Virus record (IMG/VR): IMGVR_UViG_3300010160_000064
Span: 1 to 50,411 of that record
Origin: a virus
Direction: 5' to 3' (one strand)
DNA: 50,411 bases
The notes beneath the pieces are model-generated. The model was not told where the DNA came from. It made no database searches and saw only the letters and a list, made by a program, of their open reading frames with translations. Position numbers and translations under genes: made by a program. Positions 29,901-37,527 of the stretch are shown here, in pieces; position 1 is the stretch's first letter; every line of letters starts with the position of its first letter.

Positions 29901-30104
29901 CTGTAAAAACTGTTCTGTGGTTGTGTCCACATCCATGTAATTGAGTAAATTTTTGGAAAAATCTAATGTGTTATTTTGTTCCTCTAACCATTCATAGTAT
30001 GCCTGTATGAATAGAACAAAATTGGCGTAGTTTGGGTCCTCACTAATGAATTTAGGAAGCTGAAAGGGAACCAGTAACGATGTTTTATTGGTACTTTGTA
30101 ACAT
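26952..30104 (-). CDS. 7: Baseplate wedge protein, gp7-like, 1050 residues
   Basis: The N-terminal ~150 residues match a pattern I know from the large wedge protein of T4-like phages: LPKFISEDPNYANFVLFIQA, YYEWLEEQ, FMSYFPQEILADKTKAIKIA, KELYQSKGTPASYKFLFRTL, and KASSGKWYVSKSL. The remainder is beta-rich with Gly/Tyr-Gly repeats (GYGYTTSEANTQV, GSGYSNNDQIVFIGGTGYGA). The size is close to T4 gp7 (1032 residues) and its place beside gp6 and the gp8-like gene supports the wedge-initiator role. The gp7 name is by position and size; I cannot show homology to T4 gp7 by eye. It is separated from gp6 by 4 bases. Confidence 0.72.
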   Translation of the reverse strand: MLQSTNKTSLLVPFQLPKFISEDPNYANFVLFIQAYYEWLEEQNNTLDFSKNLLNYMDVDTTTEQFLQYYVNDFMSYFPQEILADKTKAIKIAKELYQSKGTPASYKFLFRTLYNTDVDFFYTKDAVLKASSGKWYVSKSLKLATSDKNFLSIQNLRLFGQTSKSIGTVESAIYDGLKTEVFISNIERLFESGEKVIVVNSSNQPVYFLNGEIVPAGTAGSETLTAQIVGQISQVKIDPKNRGLSYQTKDPVVVYGGLNSNVANPLGATVEVGSVTSGSIQRVTVITEGYGYTTSEANTQVGGSNTYINITNLVGTSPQAPIIVVGSLNPVGIANVTFIPKDSIQLKRYHYLGNIAGSSGANTFNSSTGLWTQQSYQFANLAFSNANTTLVNAFSFGSFSTFPLSSVIVQNQGGGITVPPDIQAISEYTTDVYSQTTLSNLAILAPIQIIKPGSGYSNNDQIVFIGGTGYGAFANVTVNGTGSIISVDYVSNSTNKMTLGGMGYFNLPKVVVGRTGGGNVTVSTTSNVVTGNGTSFTTQFSNGALLVSNTNIIIGTVQSIVNSNSMILTANSNYTLNANSYYLGTAILSVDSILGTGATFSQVLNRVGSITSFNIIENGEDYIGAPKVSLKVQDLIVSNVSPSIIPSIGDIIYQGANTNTATYTALVDSINVLENSIPATNSIYQLRVYNYNSIPQKSLPLKIDSKGASVKLVGGYTNNFNTTFDNSVDNKRFDSANGVITYGDGFAKANATFLSGLVIGNGQYLDKTGQPSSFDVLQSEDYNNYTYQITLSKEIEKYRDVLLNLLHPSGTKVLGRVVMTSNNNMDFETKYALDTGYTLGYYAGNTATVTIPAGTSTSTSNNIIKFNNLYGANVSDFITANSTELVFTYGTEVNDVFHGLVVKVDNASNTVTMEDNVWTYFANVAIGSSANGNNQVINIQSLTWSYNIINNGHYSNTAYPVKDIIRVGDKITVNGVAQTVTAFGSPFTSATLSGPLTSGANGYISVGRSITSLYNQVQIIGPVGTQYLSELGTENGDILTSETGAWLLIG

Positions 30105-30108
30105 TTAA

Positions 30109-31989
30109 TTAACTTCTCTTAGCTGTAATAGAAATAGTTACCGCAGATGGGTCGTATGGATCAATTGTAATTATTCTATTTAACGAAGAAGAAATGATGG
30201 TTGTCGTTGGTTCAATTGAAACAGTTAATTGTCCTAAATCATTTTCAATAGCTACTGGATTCATATTCACTAGAGAAATTACTCCATTCTCATAATCAAT
30301 TGTACCAGCATTTTCAGAAACCACAATCTTACCTTTTACTGTATCATTATAGTAACTTCTAATTGTACCATATTGACCTTGTAGTTTTAAAACCACACCA
30401 GCTCCTGTTCCTGTTGCGTCTCCAGTAGCGGGAACAATTGTGGCCAATGCAGTTGTATAACCAACGCCTGCATTTGTTACGGTGACAGAATATAACTTGT
30501 TGTTGACGATTTTGGCAGTAGCTGTTGCACCTGTTCCGTCACCATTAATTACAACGGTTGGTGTTTTGGTATAATTATAACCTGTGTTAATTACTGAAAT
30601 GGAATCTACACCAACGGTTAGAGTTGGTACTTCCTCAAAGTAAATACCTGTTAAATTTGTTGTAATGTTACTAGGATTTACAATTGTTATTCCTGGATAA
30701 GTGGTCAAAGAACTACCAAACATTCCTCGTTTCAATGAACTGTTAAAATAAAGATTATAAGTTGTTGCAGTACCTATTGTGGGATAAAACTTCTTTTGAA
30801 CCTTAATAGTGAAATCGGAAGAAAGAATAGATTTATTGTATGAGTTTATTGTATTCAAAACGTCATAAGAACTAAATGTTGAATTGAAAGTGTTTAATTT
30901 TGTAGATGCATAATTGTAAATTGCAGTTTGTATTCCTGTTTGCATTGTACCTGAAGACAAAGTGGTTTGCGCTGAATTGTAGAGTACATTTGCAGATACT
31001 TGAATGTAAGTATAATCAGGATTTACAATCACAGGTTCAACCGTCATCATACTGATTGGTTTGAGAACCTGAGACATGATTAATTCTTTTTGTGTTGTTG
31101 TCAAATCATAAGCACCGGCTGGTTTTAATGCAATAAACACTTGACCATAAACAGGCGGTTTATTTTCCTGACCGCCCCAAACCGAAACAGCATCAAAAGA
31201 AATACCTAAGGAGTTTTGTTGAACTGCTGTAATATAATCATTTTTACTTACTGCACGACCTTGTGATGCAAAGGCCTTTGGTGCTTGAAATTTAATAGAA
31301 GCAATTGATTCTTTTTCTGTACCTTGTGTTGCCGCCATGATTGGATTTATGGTTAAAGCGGAATAAGAACCAATATTATCCATAAGTACGAAATTATTAG
31401 CTAATCCACCAGCAGTTCCCGATGTTGTCAGATAAGTAACACTTATAATATTTCCATCAGACAGTTTATTTCCTAAAACACCATCACCAAAATAAATCTG
31501 ATAATTTCCATTTACAGCTTCTTGAACAAAATATACTTTGTCTGTTGGACCTAATTCCAAATAACTGGTTTGACTATTGTAAATATCATAATAGGTATTT
31601 GTACTGGACTGTTGGACTAATACTTCAATTGTGGATAAATCAATGTTGGAATCTGGAATTTCGTATGTATAATTTGGATTGTTTGTTGAGTTTACAGTGA
31701 AACTATATGATGAAATACTTCCTTGTTTCAATTCAATAAGTGGAAATTTTGCAACAGTACCAATTACACCAACTGTCGTTTCTGAGGTTGTTACATAATT
31801 ATAATTTACACCATCCATTGGTTCTGAAAGAAAGTTTGTATATTTTGGAATTGTAAAGTTTGTAGTTGTTACACCACTAAAAATAACATTTATTTCTGCA
31901 ATGGGTCCAATCGCTGACCTTGGAACATAATTCATTAATTTTGCATGAGATACAACTGAAGAACGCTGCAAGGCTGAATCTAAAAACAT
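30109..31989 (-). CDS. 6: Baseplate wedge protein gp6, main part (frame-disrupted)
   Basis: This frame gives 626 residues beginning MFLDSALQRSSVVSHAKLMNY, which is not a natural N-terminus: gp6 proteins of T4-like phages carry about 65 residues before it, ending in YNAFYLNMVANEMFLDSA. Those upstream residues are encoded in the adjacent frame (31980-32183). The rest fits gp6: GFDAVSVWGGQENKPPVYGQVFIALKP and VEPVIVNPDYTYIQVSANVLY are typical of the baseplate J/gp6 fold. gp6 dimers form the ring linking the wedges. Whether a functional protein is made depends on the frame break discussed separately. The C-terminal part adds Gly/Tyr repeats (GYNYTKTPTVVINGDGTG) like those in the gp8-like protein. 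Confidence 0.85.
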   Translation of the reverse strand: MFLDSALQRSSVVSHAKLMNYVPRSAIGPIAEINVIFSGVTTTNFTIPKYTNFLSEPMDGVNYNYVTTSETTVGVIGTVAKFPLIELKQGSISSYSFTVNSTNNPNYTYEIPDSNIDLSTIEVLVQQSSTNTYYDIYNSQTSYLELGPTDKVYFVQEAVNGNYQIYFGDGVLGNKLSDGNIISVTYLTTSGTAGGLANNFVLMDNIGSYSALTINPIMAATQGTEKESIASIKFQAPKAFASQGRAVSKNDYITAVQQNSLGISFDAVSVWGGQENKPPVYGQVFIALKPAGAYDLTTTQKELIMSQVLKPISMMTVEPVIVNPDYTYIQVSANVLYNSAQTTLSSGTMQTGIQTAIYNYASTKLNTFNSTFSSYDVLNTINSYNKSILSSDFTIKVQKKFYPTIGTATTYNLYFNSSLKRGMFGSSLTTYPGITIVNPSNITTNLTGIYFEEVPTLTVGVDSISVINTGYNYTKTPTVVINGDGTGATATAKIVNNKLYSVTVTNAGVGYTTALATIVPATGDATGTGAGVVLKLQGQYGTIRSYYNDTVKGKIVVSENAGTIDYENGVISLVNMNPVAIENDLGQLTVSIEPTTTIISSSLNRIITIDPYDPSAVTISITAKRS

Positions 31990-32183
31990 TTCATTGCAAC
32001 CATATTTAAATAGAAAGCGTTGTACTGTGTATTATATGCAAGAACGTCCATTAGTGTGGAAAGAGCTGAACCTGTAAAGTTGTAGTCTTTAAATGTATCT
32101 TGTGATTTCAAATAGGTAATGAAATTTTGCTTAATATCAGCAAAATCTAGATTAGCTATTTGTATGTTTGTATTTGATGCCAT
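31980..32183 (-). CDS. 6: Baseplate wedge protein gp6, N-terminal fragment
   Basis: This frame encodes 67 residues with the gp6 N-terminal pattern (DFADIKQNFITYLKSQDTFK, DYNFTGSALSTLMDVLAYNT, QYNAFYLNMVA) and then runs out of frame into MKCF and a stop. Adding a single A at the GCAAT near 31994-31995 would restore VANEMFLDSA and join this piece to the 626-residue frame. The ATG overlaps the TAA of gp25 by one base (TAATG). The fragment is therefore not a separate gene but the start of gp6 broken by an apparent one-base deletion. Confidence 0.85.
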   Translation of the reverse strand: MASNTNIQIANLDFADIKQNFITYLKSQDTFKDYNFTGSALSTLMDVLAYNTQYNAFYLNMVAMKCF

Positions 32184-32575
32184 TATCTGGACCTTTGAAG
32201 AATTAGGTTAACTGCCGTTGGTACTGAATTGTTTCCAACATAAAAACTCAAATATACTGAAAATGCATTTCCATCTTCATTAAGTGTTACTGTCAATTCA
32301 TTAATCGCAACCCTTGGTTCATAATTTTTAATGGTATTTCTTATTTCCATATCTAAAATTGATGCGGTAATTGCTGTTGCTGGTTCAAACAGTAATTGGG
32401 TTAAATTGGAACCAACATCTGGTTGAAAAGGCCTCTCGTAAAAATTAGTCAACAACAGATTTCTAATTGAGGCTATTACGGCATTTTCATCATAACGGAG
32501 CGCAACATCATTCGTACCTGGCACACGTTTGAATGTGAGGTCTAAATCTGAATATAATTTCTTTAATGTTGCCAT
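32183..32575 (-). CDS. 25: Baseplate wedge / sheath initiator gp25
   Basis: The 130-residue product belongs to the GPW/gp25 family, close to T4 gp25 in size. It has a N-terminal strand region (KKLYSDLDLTFKRVPGTNDV), the ERPFQPDVGSNLTQLLFEPA segment (residues 47-66) and the conserved EPR motif at residues 86-88, which is typical for this family of contractile-system sheath initiators. Its partners in T4 are gp6 and gp53, and gp53 lies upstream in the same operon while gp6 follows with a TAATG overlap. No strong ribosome site is seen; a TAATAAATAG motif lies 5 to 9 bases before the ATG. Confidence 0.95.
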   Translation of the reverse strand: MATLKKLYSDLDLTFKRVPGTNDVALRYDENAVIASIRNLLLTNFYERPFQPDVGSNLTQLLFEPATAITASILDMEIRNTIKNYEPRVAINELTVTLNEDGNAFSVYLSFYVGNNSVPTAVNLILQRSR

Positions 32576-32591
32576 CTTCTATTTATTACTC

Positions 32592-33413
32592 TTATTGGGA
32601 GTTTATTCTGGTTTTTAACTTCTCGGTTCCAATATAGTTATTGACCAGTGTTTTTTCTGCGGATCCCAATTCACCTAGAGGAGAAACGGTCGAATAGTCA
32701 CTTATTACCGCTTTAGAATTTGTAAAAAAAGCATTATCTTGTGCAGGATAAGTGGTCATTAAAGTATTAATTGAACTGACAGTAGTTTGTAGAGCTTGTG
32801 TTTGTGCTAAAGAGAAAGAGGATGTATTGGGTGAACCCATTGTTATACTAGATGAAAGTGCAGTTTGTTGTGAGGACAGTGAACTACTCAGGGTACTTAA
32901 TGTATTACCTAAAGTTATACTGGTAAAATTACCCATAATTGGAGAATTGTTTTGCACCCCATCGGATTGATATGTTAAGTAAGATAGAATTTTTCCATAG
33001 CCCATGGCCATTTTATAGTGAACTGTTGTTGTATCAGTACCTGGATCAACAACATTAGATTCTCTATTTGTCACATACAAATAATTTGCAGCAGTCGATA
33101 CACATGAAGCCGCACTATTACCTAAATCTCGCAAAGCTTGTGTTACTGTACCTGAAATGGTTGATTGTACATTAACACCAATAGTTGCACTATTAATGGA
33201 ATTCATAGTAGAAGATATTGTTGCGGTCACGGCTGCAACCGGATTAACAAAATAACCACCAACATTCGAATCTCCAATATCTTGAGTTTGCCATTTTTTT
33301 AATAGTGGTGGCATCAAAGCAACATTATTGGCAACAGCACTACTGTAATTTGTAATTGTTGCATTTGTGGTTGGGTCTGATGAATTAAACCCTAGTCTTC
33401 CGTAAATACTCAT
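32592..33413 (-). CDS. Uncharacterised Ser/Thr-rich virion-operon protein, 273 residues
   Basis: The product is rich in Ser, Thr, Ala and Asn. The N-terminal part holds MPPLLKKWQTQDIGDSNVGG, and the middle has a helical stretch with long Ser/Thr runs (TLSTLSSSLSSQQTALSSSI). The C-terminus contains PLGELGSAEKTLVNNYIGTE. No signal peptide or catalytic motif is visible. It lies between the gp5 needle and gp25, a slot often filled by uncharacterised structural proteins in T4-like phages of aquatic bacteria. Function unknown; association with the hub or baseplate is inferred from position only. Confidence 0.75.
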   Translation of the reverse strand: MSIYGRLGFNSSDPTTNATITNYSSAVANNVALMPPLLKKWQTQDIGDSNVGGYFVNPVAAVTATISSTMNSINSATIGVNVQSTISGTVTQALRDLGNSAASCVSTAANYLYVTNRESNVVDPGTDTTTVHYKMAMGYGKILSYLTYQSDGVQNNSPIMGNFTSITLGNTLSTLSSSLSSQQTALSSSITMGSPNTSSFSLAQTQALQTTVSSINTLMTTYPAQDNAFFTNSKAVISDYSTVSPLGELGSAEKTLVNNYIGTEKLKTRINSQ

Positions 33414-33423
33414 AATATAATCC

Positions 33424-34278
33424 TTAAGCTATTTCAGATGGTATTGGTGGACTTGTTGCGCCGTTTGGTGCAATATGGAATTGCATATTACGCAAATTAC
33501 CATTGATTGTATCTAATCCTAACATCGTAGATGATAAAGATGATGTTATGTATGGCGCAGAGACCATAGTTTGTGAATTAATCGGACCTGTACAATTGAT
33601 AGACAATGGAATTGGGTACGCTAAACCGACAGCTAAACCACCAAATGGAGTTGAAAAACCAATTTTTTGACTGGTTATTCCAAGTGCGGAATCGATTCTA
33701 CCGGTCGATGTTATTTTATCAGCAACAAATTCACCGCGTACCGCCAAATCACCATTAATATTGATATAACCTCCTTGGCCAGGAATAACACCTTCTCCTG
33801 TATTTAATTCAAGACGACCAGCTGATGAAATAACTTGTTTACCTTTTGAATTTGTACTGATTTGGCCTTCGACTGCTGTTGTATAATGTCCTTTTACAGA
33901 AAGTTCATAGTCACCTCCAACATTATGAATGTAATTACCATGTACGTTCATGTATACATCACCTTTGATTTCTACAGTTAAATTTCCTTTACCTGATGCG
34001 CCAATCAGTATGTTTTTATCTTTGATTGTAATCTCATAACCATCACCGTATACCTTATGAACCTCATCACCATTAGGATGCATTTCGATAAATGTACCTG
34101 TACGATGTTGTAATCTGATTCTTTCTCTTGTTGGAGTGTCATCCAACTCAAATGCATGACCACTAGGTGTTGATGTTGCATTGTTAAATGGGTAAATGGG
34201 TGGAGTTCCATTCTCTAGGTCAGCGGGAGAAAAAGGTTCATTCCACAGTCGAACAAATTCTGGTTTTTGTATTGTCAT
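33424..34278 (-). CDS. 5: Central spike / needle protein (gp5 C-terminal-like)
   Basis: The 284-residue product carries the needle signature of T4-type gp5: RERIRLQHRTGTFIEMHPNG, then short repeated beta units (GDEVHKVYGDGYEITIKDKN, GDVYMNVHGNYIHNVGGDYE, LSVKGHYTTAVEGQI), as in the triple-stranded beta-helix that tips the membrane-piercing spike. Only the needle is present: no lysozyme domain and no OB-fold. The OB-fold is encoded separately at 35179-35508 and a muramidase-like domain appears at 41232-44168. The protein should trimerise at the distal end of the hub; this follows from family knowledge. Confidence 0.85.
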   Translation of the reverse strand: MTIQKPEFVRLWNEPFSPADLENGTPPIYPFNNATSTPSGHAFELDDTPTRERIRLQHRTGTFIEMHPNGDEVHKVYGDGYEITIKDKNILIGASGKGNLTVEIKGDVYMNVHGNYIHNVGGDYELSVKGHYTTAVEGQISTNSKGKQVISSAGRLELNTGEGVIPGQGGYININGDLAVRGEFVADKITSTGRIDSALGITSQKIGFSTPFGGLAVGLAYPIPLSINCTGPINSQTMVSAPYITSSLSSTMLGLDTINGNLRNMQFHIAPNGATSPPIPSEIA

Positions 34279-34291
34279 TATAAATTATTCC

Positions 34292-35167
34292 TCATACACT
34301 TTCTGAATTATCTATTTTATCAGCAAAACTAACATCTGCTGTGGCAACTTGAGACTCAGCAACATTCGCGTCAATTTGTCCCGTTACCTGAGCAGTATCT
34401 AAATTGGCAGGTTCATAAACCAAACTTTCGATAAATTTTTCTACTTCTTTTGTATTTGCTTGTGGTGCTTGTTCTTCAGTTTCTAAATTAACTGTTGCAG
34501 CAGCTTGTGCGGCCGCTAAACTAGTTTTAAATTGATTTGAAACGGATTCTCCTACTTGTTGAAAATTGAATAAACAATTTAATAATATTTGCTTTACTCT
34601 ACCCTCAAGTGAATTAATCCATTCTTCAATTTGTTTCAATTCTTCAATAAGAAAATAGACCATTGCAATGTCGGCTATAATTTGAGCGGCTTCTTCCAGT
34701 TTCTCGTTAATTTTTCTTGCTATGTTTTTTAGTGCAGAAAATGCAAATGATAATGTTCCTGTTGCATCAAAATTTAATGCACCTAAAATGGCATCAATTG
34801 CAATTCTAAATATTCTGTTTAGTTGAGCGATTGCGGCTCGCATGATATTAGCAGCTGCATTTTTACCATTCTTAATTGCACCTGTTATTAGACCTAAATT
34901 TGGAATCAAAGCTGTAAGTGAAAAGTCTGTATTCAAATTAAATGTGAAATCACAAACGTGGGCGACTTGACTATTGGTGATATAAACACCTGTGTTTAGT
35001 AACGCACCTCTAGCAATACCTGGAGTAGTTTGAACTCCTTTAGTTAAAAACTCTCCTCCCCATTTCCATTCAGCTTGTATTGGTGCATTAATTGTTCTAG
35101 TAACAGGATCATATGATCCAGGAGCACTGTTGACATAATCTAACGCAAATTGAGCTTGAATCGCCAT
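34292..35167 (-). CDS. Uncharacterised hub-region protein, 291 residues
   Basis: The N-terminal third (residues 1-80) is beta-like with PVTRTINAPIQAEWKWGGEF and VAHVCDFTFNLNTDF. The middle (about 85-215) is helical, with amphipathic stretches (MRAAIAQLNRIFRIAIDAIL, KINEKLEEAAQIIADIAMVY) and IEEWINSLEGRVKQILLNCL. The C-terminus is acidic and probably unstructured. It sits between the OB-fold gene and the needle gene, exactly where the T4 gp5 lysozyme domain lies in the fused protein, but no lysozyme motif is seen. It may be a hub component bridging the two gp5 halves; that is inference from position. Confidence 0.75.
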   Translation of the reverse strand: MAIQAQFALDYVNSAPGSYDPVTRTINAPIQAEWKWGGEFLTKGVQTTPGIARGALLNTGVYITNSQVAHVCDFTFNLNTDFSLTALIPNLGLITGAIKNGKNAAANIMRAAIAQLNRIFRIAIDAILGALNFDATGTLSFAFSALKNIARKINEKLEEAAQIIADIAMVYFLIEELKQIEEWINSLEGRVKQILLNCLFNFQQVGESVSNQFKTSLAAAQAAATVNLETEEQAPQANTKEVEKFIESLVYEPANLDTAQVTGQIDANVAESQVATADVSFADKIDNSESV

Positions 35168-35178
35168 ACTTCCTCCTA

Positions 35179-35508
35179 TTAAGTTGAATATCCAGCTTTT
35201 TGTTCTGGTGTTATTCCCGGCATAACACCCATCATTACAGGGTATTGGCCACTCTCACCATCCAAAAAGAAACCAACAACCCAATCATTAAGTTCAGGTA
35301 CACCAAATGTTTTTGAAGCATTTATGGCGTTCATCGGCGTGGCCCAAGGTAAATGGTCATCTGGTATCAAGGTAACATTATCTGTATGCCAACCAAATAT
35401 TCTAACCCTACATCTTCCAAGACCTAATGGGTCGGTTCGGTCTTTAATAACACCTACCCACCAAACGAATCCATTCAAACCTGCAAAATTACTAGTCATC
35501 TTAGACAT
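35179..35508 (-). CDS. 5: gp5 OB-fold domain as a separate protein
   Basis: The 109-residue product matches the N-terminal OB-fold of T4 gp5 and related hub proteins: FVWWVGVIKDRTDPLGLGRC, RVRIFGWHTDN, then LPWATPM and DWVVGFFLDGESGQYPVMMG. In T4 this domain is joined to lysozyme and needle in a 575-residue chain and binds gp27. Here it stands alone and ends soon after the OB fold. Its ATG overlaps the stop of the gp27-like gene by one base, and that gene encodes its expected partner, which supports the assignment. Confidence 0.85.
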   Translation of the reverse strand: MSKMTSNFAGLNGFVWWVGVIKDRTDPLGLGRCRVRIFGWHTDNVTLIPDDHLPWATPMNAINASKTFGVPELNDWVVGFFLDGESGQYPVMMGVMPGITPEQKAGYST

Positions 35509-36866
35509 TATATAACTCCTTTAACCGCATTACTCCAACCAACTTTATCATTTTTTGGATCAGCATATGGTGTAGGAACACTTTCTTTGCATATTTCCAA
35601 AATAGTTCTATATTGAAATGGAGGATTTAATATGTGTCTTACCGCGGTAACCAAATAATTACCAGAATAAAAATCATCAAGACCTTTTTTTTCTTCAACT
35701 GGATCTTTTGAAAGTAAATTGAACTTAATGACAGTGCCAACAGTCAATGCAGGATCACCCCAAACTGAAATTTTCATTCTATTATAATTTGCCAAAGGTA
35801 TTTGTGCGGTTCTATTTGGTATGTAGGTCTCTGCAAATATGTCATGTGCAACTGAACCTGGACTATTTTTAATGAGAGCAGAATCGTTTTGGTTTGAATT
35901 TGAGAAAGCCATCTTGAAAGCTGCTTCCGGGGTTTCATATAAGTTGTCACCCATACGATTCTTATAATTATTTGTTATTGGCCAAGAGTTTAATTTTTCA
36001 ACTTTATTGCTGTAACTAGCATAATTAAAATCTGTTACTTTATATCTTCTCAATAAAGGATCAAGAGACAATAAACGATTTGCAAAAATACCTTGATTAA
36101 CTCCAGCCAATGTATCGAAAGAGTCCATTATCTCATATGAAAGAGCATTCGTTAGGTTATTAGCCATGTCTGTAATGTCCATATTTTTAGGAGAATAACT
36201 ATACTCCCTCATTGGACTTTGTTCATATAAATTCTGCAAAGACCTAAAATTATATCCAAATTTATTTTCATAGAACAACATATCAGCTCCAACCATAGTA
36301 GTGGAACCAAAGGCACCAGGTCTTGCATATGAAGACAACCAATTGATAGCATCAAAAGGTTTTAAGAATGGAATTATGAAATCGTAAACACCATATGTTT
36401 TATCTATTTGCGCCATTCTATTGGCCGGCACCTTCAAATATGTTTTTAATATGTCTTTTATATTTGTGGTAATGTCTGAATTTTTATATGATTTACTTAT
36501 TTTGTATTGTTCGGAAAGAAATAGTTCTTCAGAACAAAAGTAAATTGAATACGTTTCTGTATTTCCATCAATTAACGGTTCTCTTTTCTTTATTGTGAAG
36601 ATGCGAAAACTCTTTTTAATGATATTTGTGGTGTTATTATCTTTACCAATATGTAAATACATAAATTCATTGCCGGACAAACTAAGTTTATTAATATATC
36701 CCATAGAATCTTCAATCATTACATAACCAGACGTTGTGTTATTAAACAGGTCTTCATTATAAGAGATTTCTTTAACATTGAAAGATAAATCAACATCGCC
36801 TGCCGCCGAATGGACAATTACACTAATTAATTTAAAATCACCTGAATATTTTATACCTGTTGCCAT
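35508..36866 (-). CDS. 27: Baseplate hub protein, gp27-like
   Basis: The 452-residue product has the segment order of gp27-type hub proteins of T4-like phages from aquatic bacteria: an N-terminal beta barrel (residues 1-110, VIVHSAAGDVDLSFNVKEIS), the conserved FIIPFLKPFDAINWLSSYAR around residue 165-185, and a C-terminal barrel with VWGDPALTVGTVIKF and FYSGNYLVTAVRHIL. In T4, gp27 trimers form the torus that binds the gp5 OB-fold. The next gene encodes that OB-fold. Sequence similarity to T4 gp27 itself cannot be judged by eye, so the name rests on the conserved motif and on synteny. Confidence 0.8.
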   Translation of the reverse strand: MATGIKYSGDFKLISVIVHSAAGDVDLSFNVKEISYNEDLFNNTTSGYVMIEDSMGYINKLSLSGNEFMYLHIGKDNNTTNIIKKSFRIFTIKKREPLIDGNTETYSIYFCSEELFLSEQYKISKSYKNSDITTNIKDILKTYLKVPANRMAQIDKTYGVYDFIIPFLKPFDAINWLSSYARPGAFGSTTMVGADMLFYENKFGYNFRSLQNLYEQSPMREYSYSPKNMDITDMANNLTNALSYEIMDSFDTLAGVNQGIFANRLLSLDPLLRRYKVTDFNYASYSNKVEKLNSWPITNNYKNRMGDNLYETPEAAFKMAFSNSNQNDSALIKNSPGSVAHDIFAETYIPNRTAQIPLANYNRMKISVWGDPALTVGTVIKFNLLSKDPVEEKKGLDDFYSGNYLVTAVRHILNPPFQYRTILEICKESVPTPYADPKNDKVGWSNAVKGVI

Positions 36867-36867
36867 A

Positions 36868-37527
36868 TCACATCTTCATTAAATTATAAAACTGCAATTC
36901 AAATTCTGAAACATATATTGCGTTCACCAAATAAATTGACCTTCGAGACTCATTTAAATTCATTTCATAATCATAATATGATTCTGTATACTTACTAACC
37001 GTTTGTGTTACCTGAGCACCAGTTGTAAAAGTTTTTACTATAGTATTCTCTTGAGTGGATTGATATTCATCGAAATCAATTCGGTAATTCAATATATTTT
37101 TTTTGTTTGTGCTATTGTCTAGGGTTGAAATTGATTTAACATAATATTTTATCTGGCCTTGTGTATATGATAAAATTTGAGCAGAAGTTACTGAACTTTC
37201 TGAAACATTATAAAATGTCGCACAATCTGAAGTATATTTATTTTTAATATAACTACCGAATACACTAGAATTCATCGGCCAATCCCATTGTGGGTCAATC
37301 ATTTGATTTGCAAACAGAACAATCCAATAACGATAAGGATTATCATAGTATTTGGTTGCAATTATTTCAGGTGAATCACCATCTTGTATATCATAAGAAT
37401 AAAATAACAAAGGATTTTTCAATAAACTAGGTAGGATTTCAGACCTAACCATCAGATTTGTCATTAATATATTATTTCCATTATAATCAATGGTTGTTAC
37501 TTTAGGTAAAGTTTCAAAATAGTTCAT
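36868..37527 (-). CDS. 53: Baseplate wedge protein gp53
   Basis: The 219-residue product opens with MNYFETLPKVTTIDYNGNNI and contains YDIQDGDSPEIIATKYYDNP followed by YRYWIVLFANQMIDPQWDWP, the LysM-like region typical for gp53. T4 gp53 (196 residues) joins neighbouring wedges together with gp25. The remaining C-terminal part is a beta and coil region ending in YVSEFELQFYNLMKM. It lies between the tube-cap gene and the hub gene; its ATG overlaps the stop of the tube-cap gene by one base. Confidence 0.9.
   Translation of the reverse strand: MNYFETLPKVTTIDYNGNNILMTNLMVRSEILPSLLKNPLLFYSYDIQDGDSPEIIATKYYDNPYRYWIVLFANQMIDPQWDWPMNSSVFGSYIKNKYTSDCATFYNVSESSVTSAQILSYTQGQIKYYVKSISTLDNSTNKKNILNYRIDFDEYQSTQENTIVKTFTTGAQVTQTVSKYTESYYDYEMNLNESRRSIYLVNAIYVSEFELQFYNLMKM

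Noticed and set aside
31980-32003. Programmed -1 frameshift in gp6
   Set aside because: No X-XXY-YYZ slippery heptamer and no clear downstream stem are visible at the junction. A one-base deletion or consensus error is simpler, though recoding is not excluded.
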